The notes beneath the pieces were generated by a model, which saw only the letters and a program-made list of their open reading frames with translations, ran no database searches and was not told the origin of the DNA. This document shows positions 41,555 through 50,191 of a stretch of 64,000 nucleotides of DNA, one piece after another. This stretch comes from an uncultured Corynebacterium sp. (GTDB taxonomy: Bacteria; Actinomycetota; Actinomycetes; Mycobacteriales; Mycobacteriaceae). Both the position numbers and the translations under genes were made by a program. Positions within the stretch are counted from its first letter, which is position 1, and each line of letters opens with the position of its first letter. The stretch is from assembly GCF_946223165.1 (NCBI RefSeq), contig NZ_CAMIBP010000001.1, forward strand, positions 97,670 through 161,669, written 5' to 3'.

Positions 41555-42720
41555 CAGAACGGGAAGACCTCAACGGCATCGCCCGGCTCAAGATGCGAAT
41601 CCATCGGGATACGCACGAGCGCAGTGGCCGCCATCGCCTGCGACAGCAGGTGCGAGCTCGAGCCCATGAGGACCTCCGCCTGGCCCATGCCCTCCTCGTT
41701 GTGAAAGAGGATGCCGCGGCGGAACTGATCGCGGCCCTCCAGGCCGTCGACCGCCGAGGTGATGCGGGAGATGTACGACGGGCGCGAGCGGCCCAGCACC
41801 GGGCCGACGTAGAGGCGGAAGCTCACCAGCGTGGAGACCGGGTTGCCCGGCAGCGAAATGACCGGCACGCCATTGAGCTTCGACAGGCCCTGCGGGCCGC
41901 CCGGCTGCTGCGCCACGTGGCCGAACCACGCCGTGCCGTCCGGGTGCTCCTCCAGCACCTGGCGCACGACCTCGTACTTGCCGTGGCTGATGCCGCCCGA
42001 CGTCACGATGGCGTCCGGGCCGTAGAGGCGGATGGCGCCCTCCAGATCGGAGCGCAGGATGGCCGGATCATCGTTGGTGCGCACATACGCGACGACCTCG
42101 ATGCCGTACTCCTTCGCTGCGGCCGCAATCATCGGTGCGTTCGTGTCCGGGATCTGGGCGTCCCCCTTGCCGCCAATCTCCGCGCCGCCCGTCACGACGA
42201 TGATGCGGGCCGGGGCGTAGACCTCGACCTCCGTGATGCCTTGCGCCGCCAGCACGCCGATGGCCGCCGGCAGCAGGCGCGTGCCCTCCGCGGCGATGAT
42301 GCGGCCCGCGCCGATATCCGAGCCGGCCTCGCGGATGAATTGGCCCGCCGGCGCGGCCGGGACCGTCACCTTCTCACCCTCCGCCACGAAGTGCGACGGC
42401 TCGCAGGCCTCTACCGGCACGATGGCCACGGTACCCTCCGGCACCTTCGCGCCCGTCATGATCGGGGTGGCCACGCCCTCCTTGAGCGGGCTGGGATCCA
42501 CGCCCGCCGGGACGTCGGCGCCCGCGGTGAGCTCCCCGCCCTCCGTGGTGGTCAGGGCGTAGCCGTCCATCTGGGAATTGTCGAAGCGCGGCATGTCGAA
42601 CGTGGCGGCGATGGTTTGCGCTAACACCAGCCCGTCCGCGTCATAGATGTGGCGAGTGACTACTCGGGGTGCGTTGACGAGGGCGCGAACCGCGTCCAGA
42701 TGCTCTTCATAAGTGCGCAT
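41554..42720 (-). CDS. moeA: Molybdopterin molybdotransferase
   Basis: A 388-residue MoeA that inserts molybdate into adenylated molybdopterin. Family blocks visible are MPRFDNSQMDGYAL, PIMTGAKVPEGT, TGGAEIGGKGDAQ-like and ISLPGNPVSTLVSF. First gene of the minus-strand Moco operon. TAGGAG precedes the ATG as a ribosome site. It is divergent from moaD. Confidence 0.93.
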   Translation of the reverse strand: MRTYEEHLDAVRALVNAPRVVTRHIYDADGLVLAQTIAATFDMPRFDNSQMDGYALTTTEGGELTAGADVPAGVDPSPLKEGVATPIMTGAKVPEGTVAIVPVEACEPSHFVAEGEKVTVPAAPAGQFIREAGSDIGAGRIIAAEGTRLLPAAIGVLAAQGITEVEVYAPARIIVVTGGAEIGGKGDAQIPDTNAPMIAAAAKEYGIEVVAYVRTNDDPAILRSDLEGAIRLYGPDAIVTSGGISHGKYEVVRQVLEEHPDGTAWFGHVAQQPGGPQGLSKLNGVPVISLPGNPVSTLVSFRLYVGPVLGRSRPSYISRITSAVDGLEGRDQFRRGILFHNEEGMGQAEVLMGSSSHLLSQAMAATALVRIPMDSHLEPGDAVEVFPF

Positions 42721-42789
42721 AGCATGCTCCTAGGCAGGCGGACAGTGTCGGCTTATTATTTTAGTCCTCGAGCTGGCATAGTGGGGGAC

Positions 42790-43047
42790 ATGATTGAGGT
42801 TCACTACTTTGCCGCCGCGCGCCAGGCCGCCGGCGTGGCCTCCGAGGCGTGTGATGCTTCGGGCACCCTCGCGGACCTCATCGCGCAGCTTGGCGCCCAG
42901 CACTCCGGTGCCACCGAGGCTGGCATGCCGTTTGCTCAGGTGCTGGAGCGCTGCACCTTCTTGGTCGACGGCGCCGCCGCGCAGCCCGCCGCCCCGCTGG
43001 CCGGGGCCGCCCGCGTTGACGTCCTGCCGCCGTTCGCGGGCGGTTAG
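42790..43047 (+). CDS. moaD: Molybdopterin synthase sulfur carrier subunit
   Basis: An 85-residue ubiquitin-like protein ending in Gly-Gly (PPFAGG), the site of adenylation by MoeB and thiocarboxylation. It is expressed divergently from moeA, with CATAGT (42777-42782) 7 nt before the ATG, indicating a leaderless mRNA. moaA and moaC are not in the window. A palindromic element follows at 43057. Confidence 0.88.
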   Translation: MIEVHYFAAARQAAGVASEACDASGTLADLIAQLGAQHSGATEAGMPFAQVLERCTFLVDGAAAQPAAPLAGAARVDVLPPFAGG

Positions 43048-43056
43048 GCTTCCGCG

Positions 43057-43124
43057 CGTGCATATCCGCCAAAAAACTCTGCCTTGGATGCGCTGATCTC
43101 TGAAGTTTTTGCCTCCTGTGCACG
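43057..43124. repeat. 68-bp palindromic element (copy 2)
   Basis: Starts CGTGCA and ends TGCACG, with inner arms CCAAAAAACTCTG and the imperfect complement GAAGTTTTTGCC. Lies between moaD and the gene at 43178. Confidence 0.6.
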
Positions 43125-43177
43125 GTGCGCGGCGCTGGGTTAGGATGAGCCCAACGTGTCATCGGGGAGGAAAAGAC

Positions 43178-44038
43178 ATGGACTCATTCATTGTGTCGGG
43201 GTTGAGCAGGGGACAGATCGCTCGGAAGCTTGCCGCGGGAGAGATCTACAGAATCTTTCGGGGCGTGTATGCGTGGAGGGAGCCTACCGCGTGGGACATT
43301 ATCAGGCTGCTGAGTAAGCGATACCCTGAAAGCGCCTTGACGGGGAAATCCGCGGCGGAGATCTACCTTGGCCTGCGCCCGACCTTGCCGCTTCAGGTGG
43401 CCGCGTCCCACAGGATCGCGGCGTCCCGTTATGTTTCGCCAGTGCGGACCAAGGGCCAGCCCGCGTACTTTGTGAACGGGGCCCAGGTGCTCCCCGCGGT
43501 ACGCGCGTTGGATCACTGCGCGGACGCCGAGCTGGGGCGGCAGATGCTCGAGCGGGTCTATCGGGACAAACGTGGCCGCGAGCGCTTCGAGTTCGACGTC
43601 TCCCTGTGCGGCCGGCTCAGCGCCCAGGCGCGGCATGTTATCTCCACGGCCGCCCTAGGAACTGACTCGGGCGCGGAGGTCAAGGTGTTGCGCAGGCTCC
43701 TAGGGCACGGGGTGAAAGCCGTCGCAAATTATCAGGTGGGGCCATATTTTTGGGATATCGCCATTCCGGCCAGGAAGGTGCTGGTGGAGATCGATTCGCT
43801 GGAGCACCATACGGACAAGGAGACGTTTGTCAAGGACCGGTGGAAGAACAATGACGCCGTGCTCCGCGGGTGGGTGACGCTGCGCTACTCGGGCCAGTGC
43901 GTCGCGCATCATCTTGACAAGGTGGTGGAGCAGATCCTCGGGGCCCGGGAGCCGCGCCTGTTTCCGGCCGTATGGACGTGGCACAAGGTGCTCCGCCGCG
44001 GTCCGCGGCTGGAGGAGTCAGCTCCCGTGGGCTGGTAA
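43178..44038 (+). CDS. AbiEi-like helix-turn-helix / DUF559 endonuclease-like protein
   Basis: A 286-residue protein. The N-terminus (GLSRGQIARKLAAGEIYRIFRGVYAW) matches the winged-helix domain of AbiEi-type antitoxins. The C-terminal part (GAEVKVLRRLL ... YFWDIAIPARKVLVEIDSLEHH) matches DUF559/Vsr-like nuclease folds with the pattern E...D...E-x-D. Such fusions are frequent in actinobacteria and have no established function; no AbiEii toxin is adjacent. ATG 43178 follows GGGGAGG. The gene is bracketed by palindromic elements at 43057 and 44040. Confidence 0.7.
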   Translation: MDSFIVSGLSRGQIARKLAAGEIYRIFRGVYAWREPTAWDIIRLLSKRYPESALTGKSAAEIYLGLRPTLPLQVAASHRIAASRYVSPVRTKGQPAYFVNGAQVLPAVRALDHCADAELGRQMLERVYRDKRGRERFEFDVSLCGRLSAQARHVISTAALGTDSGAEVKVLRRLLGHGVKAVANYQVGPYFWDIAIPARKVLVEIDSLEHHTDKETFVKDRWKNNDAVLRGWVTLRYSGQCVAHHLDKVVEQILGAREPRLFPAVWTWHKVLRRGPRLEESAPVGW

Positions 44039-44039
44039 G

Positions 44040-44106
44040 CGTGCACCAGTGACAAAAACTCCGCCGACCGAGTCATCGGGCACGGAGTTTTTGTCGGATC
44101 TGCACG
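44040..44106. repeat. 67-bp palindromic element (copy 3), bidirectional terminator
   Basis: CGTGCAC...GACAAAAACTCCG pairs with CGGAGTTTTTGTC...TGCACG. It lies between convergent genes and carries A- and T-runs on both sides of a GC stem, so it should terminate both. Confidence 0.75.
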
Positions 44107-44110
44107 GCGT

Positions 44111-44497
44111 CTAGTCGGCGCGCAGCGGCGACGTCAGGACGTTGACTGCCCCGGACACGATGGCCAGGACGATGGCGCCCAGAATGGCGGGCCACCAGCC
44201 GTCGATGGTGAGCGTGCCGAGCCCGAGGTCGAGCGAGTTGAAGACGGCCTCGGACAAGAGCAGCACCGCGCCGTTGATGACCAGCGCGAAGAGGCCCAGT
44301 GTGGCGCAAGTGATGGGCGCACCCAGCACCTTGAGCACCGGCGCGATCACGGAGTTGATGAGCACAAAGACCACGGCCAGAGCGACGAAGGCCCCGAGGG
44401 AATGAGTGGGTTCTAAGCCGATCCCGGGAACCCAGGTCACCACGGCCCACAGCGCCACCGCGACTCCGACAACGTTGAGGACAAAGTTTCTAAGCAT
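44111..44497 (-). CDS. Phage holin family 4 (YvlD-like) membrane protein
   Basis: A 128-residue protein with four spans; the pattern INSVIAPVLKVLGAPITCATLGLFALVINGAVLLL is typical of the YvlD/holin-4 superfamily. Despite the family name, chromosomal members are not phage genes, and their role is unclear. Its start overlaps the end of the upstream aminotransferase gene by 8 bases. Confidence 0.85.
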   Translation of the reverse strand: MLRNFVLNVVGVAVALWAVVTWVPGIGLEPTHSLGAFVALAVVFVLINSVIAPVLKVLGAPITCATLGLFALVINGAVLLLSEAVFNSLDLGLGTLTIDGWWPAILGAIVLAIVSGAVNVLTSPLRAD

Positions 44498-45506
44498 GGC
44501 ACTTGTCCCAGGCGGCCAGCAGCTGGTCGGTCTCCTCAGGCGTGGTGATGGTGATGCGAATGCCCTCGGGGAAGGCGCGGACCAAGACGCCCTCGGCGGC
44601 CAGCTTGTCTGCCACGTCGGAGCCCAGTCCGGGCAGCCACACGAAGTTGGCCTGGGAGCTGGCGGCGCCCAGGTGCTGTGCCACGCGGGCACGCTGCTCC
44701 ACGGCCAGGTCGGTGCGCTCGCGCAGCTCATCCTGCGCGGCCAGGCTGGCGACGGCGCCGGCCTGCGCGACGGAGTTGACGGAGAACGGGATGCACACCT
44801 TGTTCATGGCCTCGATGAGCTCAGCCGGGCCGAAGGCGTAGCCGATGCGCACGCCCGCCAGGCCGTAGGCCTTAGAGAAGGTGCGCAGGCCCACGAGGTT
44901 GGGGTACTCGTGGACGAGCTCGGTGGCCACCGGCATGTCCTCCCCGCGGACGTACTCGAAGTAGGCCTCATCCAGCGCCACGACGACGTCGGCCGGGACT
45001 TGGGTCATGAACTCCGCGAAGTCCGCGCGGGTGACGGTGGTGCCGGTCGGGTTGTTGGGGTTGCACACGAAGATGAGGCGGGTCTTTTCCGTGATGGCGG
45101 CGACCATGTCCGCCAGCGAGACCGCCTGGTTGACCAGCGGCACAGCTACCGGGATAGCGCCGTGGACCTGCGCGAAGATGGGGTAGGCCTCGAAGGAGCG
45201 CCACGGGAAGACGACTTCGTCACCGTCGGTGCACGTGACTTGCACGAGCTGCTGGCACAGCGCGGAGGAGCCCGCGCCCACGGCGGTCTGCTCAAAGTCC
45301 ACGCCGAGGTGCGCGGCCAGCGCCTCGCGGATGGCGACGGCGCCCATGTCAGGGTAGCGGTTGGCCCCGGCCGCGGCGGCCGCCATGGCCTGCACGGCGG
45401 CGGGCAGCGGCGGCTGGGTGGCCTCGTTGGAGGAGAGCTTCAACGCGTCGGGCTGGCGCTTTCCTGGGACATAGGCGGGCAAGGAGCTAAGGTCTGCGCG
45501 AATCAT
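44490..45506 (-). CDS. pat: Aromatic amino acid aminotransferase (HisC-like)
   Basis: A 338-residue fold-type I aminotransferase of the HisC/Pat group. The PLP lysine is in TFSKAYGLAGVR, with NPNNPTG and the DEAYFEY block also present. Corynebacterial Pat enzymes transaminate phenylalanine, tyrosine and related keto acids. A leaderless promoter, TACAAT 6 nt before the ATG (other strand 45513-45518), lies at the very end of ipdC, so pat can be expressed alone as well as with ipdC. Confidence 0.85.
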   Translation of the reverse strand: MIRADLSSLPAYVPGKRQPDALKLSSNEATQPPLPAAVQAMAAAAAGANRYPDMGAVAIREALAAHLGVDFEQTAVGAGSSALCQQLVQVTCTDGDEVVFPWRSFEAYPIFAQVHGAIPVAVPLVNQAVSLADMVAAITEKTRLIFVCNPNNPTGTTVTRADFAEFMTQVPADVVVALDEAYFEYVRGEDMPVATELVHEYPNLVGLRTFSKAYGLAGVRIGYAFGPAELIEAMNKVCIPFSVNSVAQAGAVASLAAQDELRERTDLAVEQRARVAQHLGAASSQANFVWLPGLGSDVADKLAAEGVLVRAFPEGIRITITTPEETDQLLAAWDKCHA

Positions 45507-45510
45507 TCCC

Positions 45511-47190
45511 TCATTGTAGAGGGTTGCGGGGCCCGCGCGGGCCATAGTCGAACTTCGCGGTGAGCGGGCCGAATGCCTTGAGGCCGGCCGGCGCGTCCTC
45601 CGGGTCCAGGTGGACCTCCAGGAAAGCACCGCTTGCCGATGCCGCGATTGCGTCCAGCGCCTCCTCCAGCTCGCCCTCCGTGGTGGCGGAGTATGTCTGC
45701 ATGGAGGTGCCGCGCTGGAAGACCTCGGGCAGCTGGCCGTAGGACCAGTTGGCGATGTCGTTGTACTCGTCCTGCATGCCCAGGATGTAGCGCTCGATGG
45801 TGTAGCCCTTGTTGTTGACCAGCACGATGATGGGGTTCAGTTCCTCGCGCAGAATCGTGGACAGCTCCTGGGCGGTGAGCTGGAAGGAGCCATCGCCGAT
45901 GAAGAGGAGGTGGCGGCGGTCGCGCTCGGCCAGTTGGTGGCCCAGCAGCGCGGGCAGTGTAAAGCCGATGGCGCCCCAGATGGGCGAGTTGATGTACTTT
46001 GCGCCCTCCGGGATGCGGTGCGGGCTCAGGCCGATGTTGGAGGTGCCGGCCTCGGTGATGACCACGTCGCCCTCCTGCAGGAAGCGGGCGAAGCGGGGCC
46101 ACATGCGGGCGTGGGTGAGCGGGGCGGAGGGCTGGACCTCCGAGTCGTCCTGGGCGGGACGGGCCTCGGGAAGTACCTCCGCGGCGGCCGGGGCGCGGTC
46201 CACGAGGACGTCCAAGAGCTCGCGGGTGATGATGCCCACGAAGTACTCGCCGTCGACGCTGACGTGCTGGTCGCCGAAGTTGATGATGGCGGCATCGGGC
46301 AGCTGGGCGGTGAACGAGCCGGAGTTGACCTCGATGAAACGCGGGTTGGTGGTGATGAGGAAGTCCGCGGACTCCACGCGCTCCTGCACGCCCGGGGCCG
46401 AGGCGGCGCCGTTGTACGTGCCGATGAACAGCGGGTTCTGCTCCGAGAGGATGGCCTTGCCCGAGGACATCTGCGCGTACGGCATCTGGGTCTTGGCCAC
46501 GAGCTCGGCCAGCTTCGGCGCAAAACCGTGGCGGTCGGTGTCCTGGTCCACGAGCAGGAGCGGGCGCTCCGCGGCGGCGAGGCGCTCGAGGACGCGTTCC
46601 ACGGCGGCCTCGAGGCGCTCTGGGTCGGAGGTGGCCAGGGTGGTGCTGAACGGGGCATCGGGGGCCTCGATGTGCAGGTGCGTGATGTCCGACGGCAGCT
46701 GGATGTGGACCGGGCGCTTCTCGCGCAGGCAGGTGTGCAGGGCGCGGTCGATCTCTTCTACTGCGTTGGCTGGGGAGACGCGGACCGTGACCTCTGTGAA
46801 CGGCGCGATGGCGTCGAGCATGTTGGCGAAGTCGCCGTCGGCAAGCGAGTGGTGGAGGTTCCAGCGGAACTCCGTCGCGTACTGCGGCGGCGCGCCGCCG
46901 ATGGAGACGACCGGCACGTGCTCCGCGCGGGAGCCGGCGATGCCCGCCAGCGCCGAGAGCTCGCCCACGCCGTATGTGGTGAGCAGGCAGCCCACGCCGC
47001 GCGAGCGGGCGTAGCCGTCCGCCGCGTAGGCCGCATTGAGCTCGTTGCAGGTGCCGACGAAGCGGATGTCCTCCGCATCGCGGATCTGCTCCAGGAAGCT
47101 CAGGTTGAAGTCTCCGGGCACGCCGATGACCTCCGTGATTCCGATGTCCTTTAAGCGCGAGATGAGAAATTCGCCGATGGTGACTTGCAT
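45511..47190 (-). CDS. ipdC: Indolepyruvate/phenylpyruvate (pyruvate-type) decarboxylase
   Basis: A 559-residue ThDP-dependent 2-keto acid decarboxylase. Catalytic residues of the PDC/IPDC group are in place: Asp27 (VPGDFN), Glu50 (CNELN) and His113-His114 (LHHS). The ThDP/Mg motif GDGSFQLT...VNNKGYTIE is complete. It decarboxylates a keto acid to an aldehyde. The aromatic aminotransferase four bases downstream supplies aromatic keto acids, so an Ehrlich-type route (Trp/Phe to the acetaldehyde) is more likely than ethanol formation (inference). AAAGGA precedes the start. Confidence 0.85.
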   Translation of the reverse strand: MQVTIGEFLISRLKDIGITEVIGVPGDFNLSFLEQIRDAEDIRFVGTCNELNAAYAADGYARSRGVGCLLTTYGVGELSALAGIAGSRAEHVPVVSIGGAPPQYATEFRWNLHHSLADGDFANMLDAIAPFTEVTVRVSPANAVEEIDRALHTCLREKRPVHIQLPSDITHLHIEAPDAPFSTTLATSDPERLEAAVERVLERLAAAERPLLLVDQDTDRHGFAPKLAELVAKTQMPYAQMSSGKAILSEQNPLFIGTYNGAASAPGVQERVESADFLITTNPRFIEVNSGSFTAQLPDAAIINFGDQHVSVDGEYFVGIITRELLDVLVDRAPAAAEVLPEARPAQDDSEVQPSAPLTHARMWPRFARFLQEGDVVITEAGTSNIGLSPHRIPEGAKYINSPIWGAIGFTLPALLGHQLAERDRRHLLFIGDGSFQLTAQELSTILREELNPIIVLVNNKGYTIERYILGMQDEYNDIANWSYGQLPEVFQRGTSMQTYSATTEGELEEALDAIAASASGAFLEVHLDPEDAPAGLKAFGPLTAKFDYGPRGPRNPLQ

Positions 47191-47289
47191 TGGGGAGAAG
47201 TCCTTTCATGTGAAAAACTTTGCTCCATTATCACCGAGTGGGGGCCTTTTTGTGTGGGATTAGCCCGCTCCGGTAAAGTATGCAGTGCT

Positions 47290-47381
47290 GGAGACGTGCC
47301 AGAGTGGCCGAATGGGGCTCCCTGCTAAGGAGTTGACTTGTTTACGCAGGTCCGGAGGTTCAAATCCTCTCGTCTCCGCCA
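47290..47381 (+). tRNA. tRNA-Ser (anticodon GCT)
   Basis: Acceptor stem GGAGACG (47290-47296) with CGTCTCC (47371-47377), discriminator G and encoded CCA. Anticodon GCT at 47324-47326, long variable arm. Same acceptor stem as tRNA-Ser(TGA) at 37791. Confidence 0.95.
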
Positions 47382-47384
47382 GTG

Positions 47385-47416
47385 AAAAATCCCGGGTGCA
47401 GTGCCCGGGATTTTTT
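47385..47416 (+). terminator. Terminator of tRNA-Ser(GCT)
   Basis: AAAAATCCCGGG (47385-47396) pairs with CCCGGGATTTTTT (47404-47416). Confidence 0.9.
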
Positions 47417-47444
47417 ATGTTTTCGGAGCCTGCGGCGGGGTGGA

Positions 47445-47511
47445 CGTGCGCAGGTGACAAAAACTCGTCGTCTGCCGCTGGTTGAAGAGGACTTTTTGCC
47501 ACCTGTGCACG
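47445..47511. repeat. 67-bp palindromic element (copy 4)
   Basis: CGTGCGCAGGTGACAAAAAC at the left pairs with GACTTTTTGCCACCTGTGCACG at the right with few mismatches; same length and ends as copies 1-3. Sits between the tRNA terminator and the YhgE/Pip genes. Confidence 0.65.
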
Positions 47512-47641
47512 GTCGCGCGGGTCACAAGGGCCTAGTGATAGTCCCCCACTCCACATGCGACCAATCTAGTTAGTCATGGAATTAATCTTATGTAAAAATG
47601 CAGGTTAGCACATTTGTTGCCCGCTGAGTACACTAACTCCT

Positions 47642-50191
47642 GTGCGTCAAAGCTGGAAAATTTTCCTTCGAGATATCCGCCGATTGAGCAAGGTGCCCCG
47701 CGCGTGGGTCATCCTCATCGGCCTCATCATCACGCCCGCGCTCTATTCCTGGGCCAATATCGCCGCGTTCTGGGATCCGTACGACGCCACGGAGCACATC
47801 ACAGTGGCCGTGGTCAACGAGGACGCCGGGGCCGATAATGAGCTGACGGGGCACGTGGACGTGGGCCGGCAGGTCGTGGACAAGCTCAGCACGAACACGC
47901 AGCTGGGCTGGCAATTCATGGACGCGGCCGCGGCGGAGAAGGCGCTCAACAAGGGCGACGTCTACGCGTCCGTGACCATCCCGCGGGACTTCTCCGAGGA
48001 TCTGCTCAGCATGCTCACGGGCACGTTCACGAAGCCGGAGCTGGTCTACCGCGTCAATGAGAAGAAGAACGCCATCGCGGTCAAGATTACGGACACGGGC
48101 GCGTCGGGCATCGAGAAGCAGATTACGGCGGCGTTTAAAGAACAGATCGCGGAGACCGCGGCGGAGACTATTAAGGACAAGGGCACCGAGTTCGCGGGCA
48201 AGATGACCGACGCGGTGGACTCCGCCAGCACGACGTTCGGCGAGACCGCACAGAACCTGCAGAACGCCCGCGACAATCTGGACGGCGTGGAGGACAAGCT
48301 GCGCGCGGCGCAGGGTTCCATGACGCAGGCCAAGTCCACCGTCGCAGACGTCAGCACCGCGCTGGGCGATGCCCAGGACTCGCTGTCCCAGATCCAGTCC
48401 GTCATCGCGGATGCCCAGGGCGGGCTGGGAGACTTCACGGATGCGGCCACGGGCGCGTTCGTGGAGGGCTCGACGGCGCTGGCGGATAGCTCGGCTCAGG
48501 CGCACGACTCGGTGGCGGACATCACCGCCGGGCTACATCAGGCGGGCGCCCGCTTCAACGCGGCGACGCGGCAGGTCAACGACGTGGTCGGTGCCAGCGA
48601 CGAGGCGATCGCGGGCCTGAGCGCGCTGCTAGCGTCGCCGGCGCTGGGGAACGACGCCGCGGCCCCGCTCACGCAGGCGCTGGAGGAGCTCAAGGCTGGC
48701 AACGACTCGAACAAGCAGCTGCTCACCAACCTGCAGCAGCTGGCCCAGGACATGTCCGCGGCCGAGGGCGACGTGCAGGCCAGCGCGAATGCGGTGGACC
48801 GGGCGGCCCAGGACACGAAGGCCACGGCGCAGACCCTGCGCGACACGGTCGCGCAGAACCTGCCGGCCATTAATCAATCGATGGCCACGCTGAGCCAGGC
48901 GGCGGCGACGATGACGGCTACGCTCGAATCCCAGAAGGGGATGCTGGGCCAGATGGATGGGCTCATTGACGGCATCGGCAAGCAGCTCACGGCGACTGCG
49001 GACGCGCTCGGCGGGTTCGATGTGGACCTGGCGAGCCTCCAGGAGGGGCTGCAGAACGTGCGCGGGGACCTGCTGGCGCTCACGGCATCGGAAAACAACG
49101 AGGCCATCAAGACGGTGACGGGGCTGCAGGCGGACAAGATTGGCGAGTTCTTCGCGGAGCCGGTGGAGCTGAAGTCGGAGACGATTTACCCGGTCAACTC
49201 CTATGGCTCCGCGATGGCGGCGATGTTTACTAACCTGTCGCTGTGGATCGGCGGCTTCGTGCTCATGGTCATCTTCCGAGTGGAGGTGGACAAGGAGGGC
49301 TTCCGCCGCGTCACGGTGGCGCACGCCTACCTGGGCCGCTTCCTGCTCATGGCGGTGATGGTGCTCGTCCAGGCGCTGGTGGTCTCCGTGGGCAACCTGG
49401 TCATCGGCGTTCAGTCGGTCAATCCGCTGGCGTTCGTGGGAACGAGCATGCTCATCTCCCTGGCGTACCTGTCCATTATTTATGCGCTGTCTACCTCGCT
49501 GGGGCACCTGGGCCGCGGCCTGTGCGTGGTGCTGGCGATTATCCAGATTCCGGGCGCTTCGGGCATATACCCGATTGAGCTCATGCCCAGCTTCTTCCGC
49601 GCCATCTACCCGTTGCTGCCGTTTACCTACGGCATCAACGCCATGCGCGAGACCATCAGCGGCTTCTACGGCCTGCACTACCTCCAGTACATGGGCGTGC
49701 TGGCGTTCATGTTCGTCTTCTCCTTCATCGTGGGCCACCTGCTGCGCCGGGGGCTGGCGCATTTCAACCTGCTGTTTAACCGCGAGCTGGAGGGCACGGA
49801 GCTCTTCGACTTCGAGCGCGTGCAGGTGGTGGGCTCCGGCTACCGGATTGCGGACATCATCCAAGCGCTTGATTCTCGCGGCGGCCTCCAGGAGGACCTC
49901 GACCGGCGCCAGCACGACTACAAGCGCTGGATCCGGTGGACCGCCATCATCGGCTTCATCGGCATGGCCATCCTGGCCGTCGTGGCGACGCTCGTGTCTT
50001 CGCAGAAGCCGCTGCTCCTGGGCCTGTGGACGGTGTGGGGGCTGGCGGGCATCGGGCTCGTGGTCACCTTCGAATACGTCCGCAAGTCCCTGATCCAATC
50101 CGCCGAGTTGGTGGACATGGACGATGAAGCCATCAAGCACCCTGCGGTGGCGATGGGCTTCATGGTCGACAACCCCGAGGAGGCCGAGTAA
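47642..50191 (+). CDS. YhgE/Pip domain membrane protein (first of pair)
   Basis: An 849-residue protein of the YhgE/phage-infection-protein class: one N-terminal span after RAWVILIGLIITPALYSWANI, a long extracytoplasmic region (residues about 40-510) with helical/coiled-coil repeats, and a C-terminal ABC-2-like block of six spans. Family roles range from phage receptor to lipid or virulence-factor export. Residues 720-800 add two more spans. GTG start; TACACT (47629-47634) 7 nt upstream suggests a leaderless mRNA. The next gene starts right after the stop codon. Confidence 0.85.
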   Translation: MRQSWKIFLRDIRRLSKVPRAWVILIGLIITPALYSWANIAAFWDPYDATEHITVAVVNEDAGADNELTGHVDVGRQVVDKLSTNTQLGWQFMDAAAAEKALNKGDVYASVTIPRDFSEDLLSMLTGTFTKPELVYRVNEKKNAIAVKITDTGASGIEKQITAAFKEQIAETAAETIKDKGTEFAGKMTDAVDSASTTFGETAQNLQNARDNLDGVEDKLRAAQGSMTQAKSTVADVSTALGDAQDSLSQIQSVIADAQGGLGDFTDAATGAFVEGSTALADSSAQAHDSVADITAGLHQAGARFNAATRQVNDVVGASDEAIAGLSALLASPALGNDAAAPLTQALEELKAGNDSNKQLLTNLQQLAQDMSAAEGDVQASANAVDRAAQDTKATAQTLRDTVAQNLPAINQSMATLSQAAATMTATLESQKGMLGQMDGLIDGIGKQLTATADALGGFDVDLASLQEGLQNVRGDLLALTASENNEAIKTVTGLQADKIGEFFAEPVELKSETIYPVNSYGSAMAAMFTNLSLWIGGFVLMVIFRVEVDKEGFRRVTVAHAYLGRFLLMAVMVLVQALVVSVGNLVIGVQSVNPLAFVGTSMLISLAYLSIIYALSTSLGHLGRGLCVVLAIIQIPGASGIYPIELMPSFFRAIYPLLPFTYGINAMRETISGFYGLHYLQYMGVLAFMFVFSFIVGHLLRRGLAHFNLLFNRELEGTELFDFERVQVVGSGYRIADIIQALDSRGGLQEDLDRRQHDYKRWIRWTAIIGFIGMAILAVVATLVSSQKPLLLGLWTVWGLAGIGLVVTFEYVRKSLIQSAELVDMDDEAIKHPAVAMGFMVDNPEEAE

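Noticed and set aside
44111..44497. Prophage evidence from the 'phage holin' family protein
   Set aside because: YvlD/holin-4 proteins are ordinary chromosomal membrane proteins; no phage genes are nearby.
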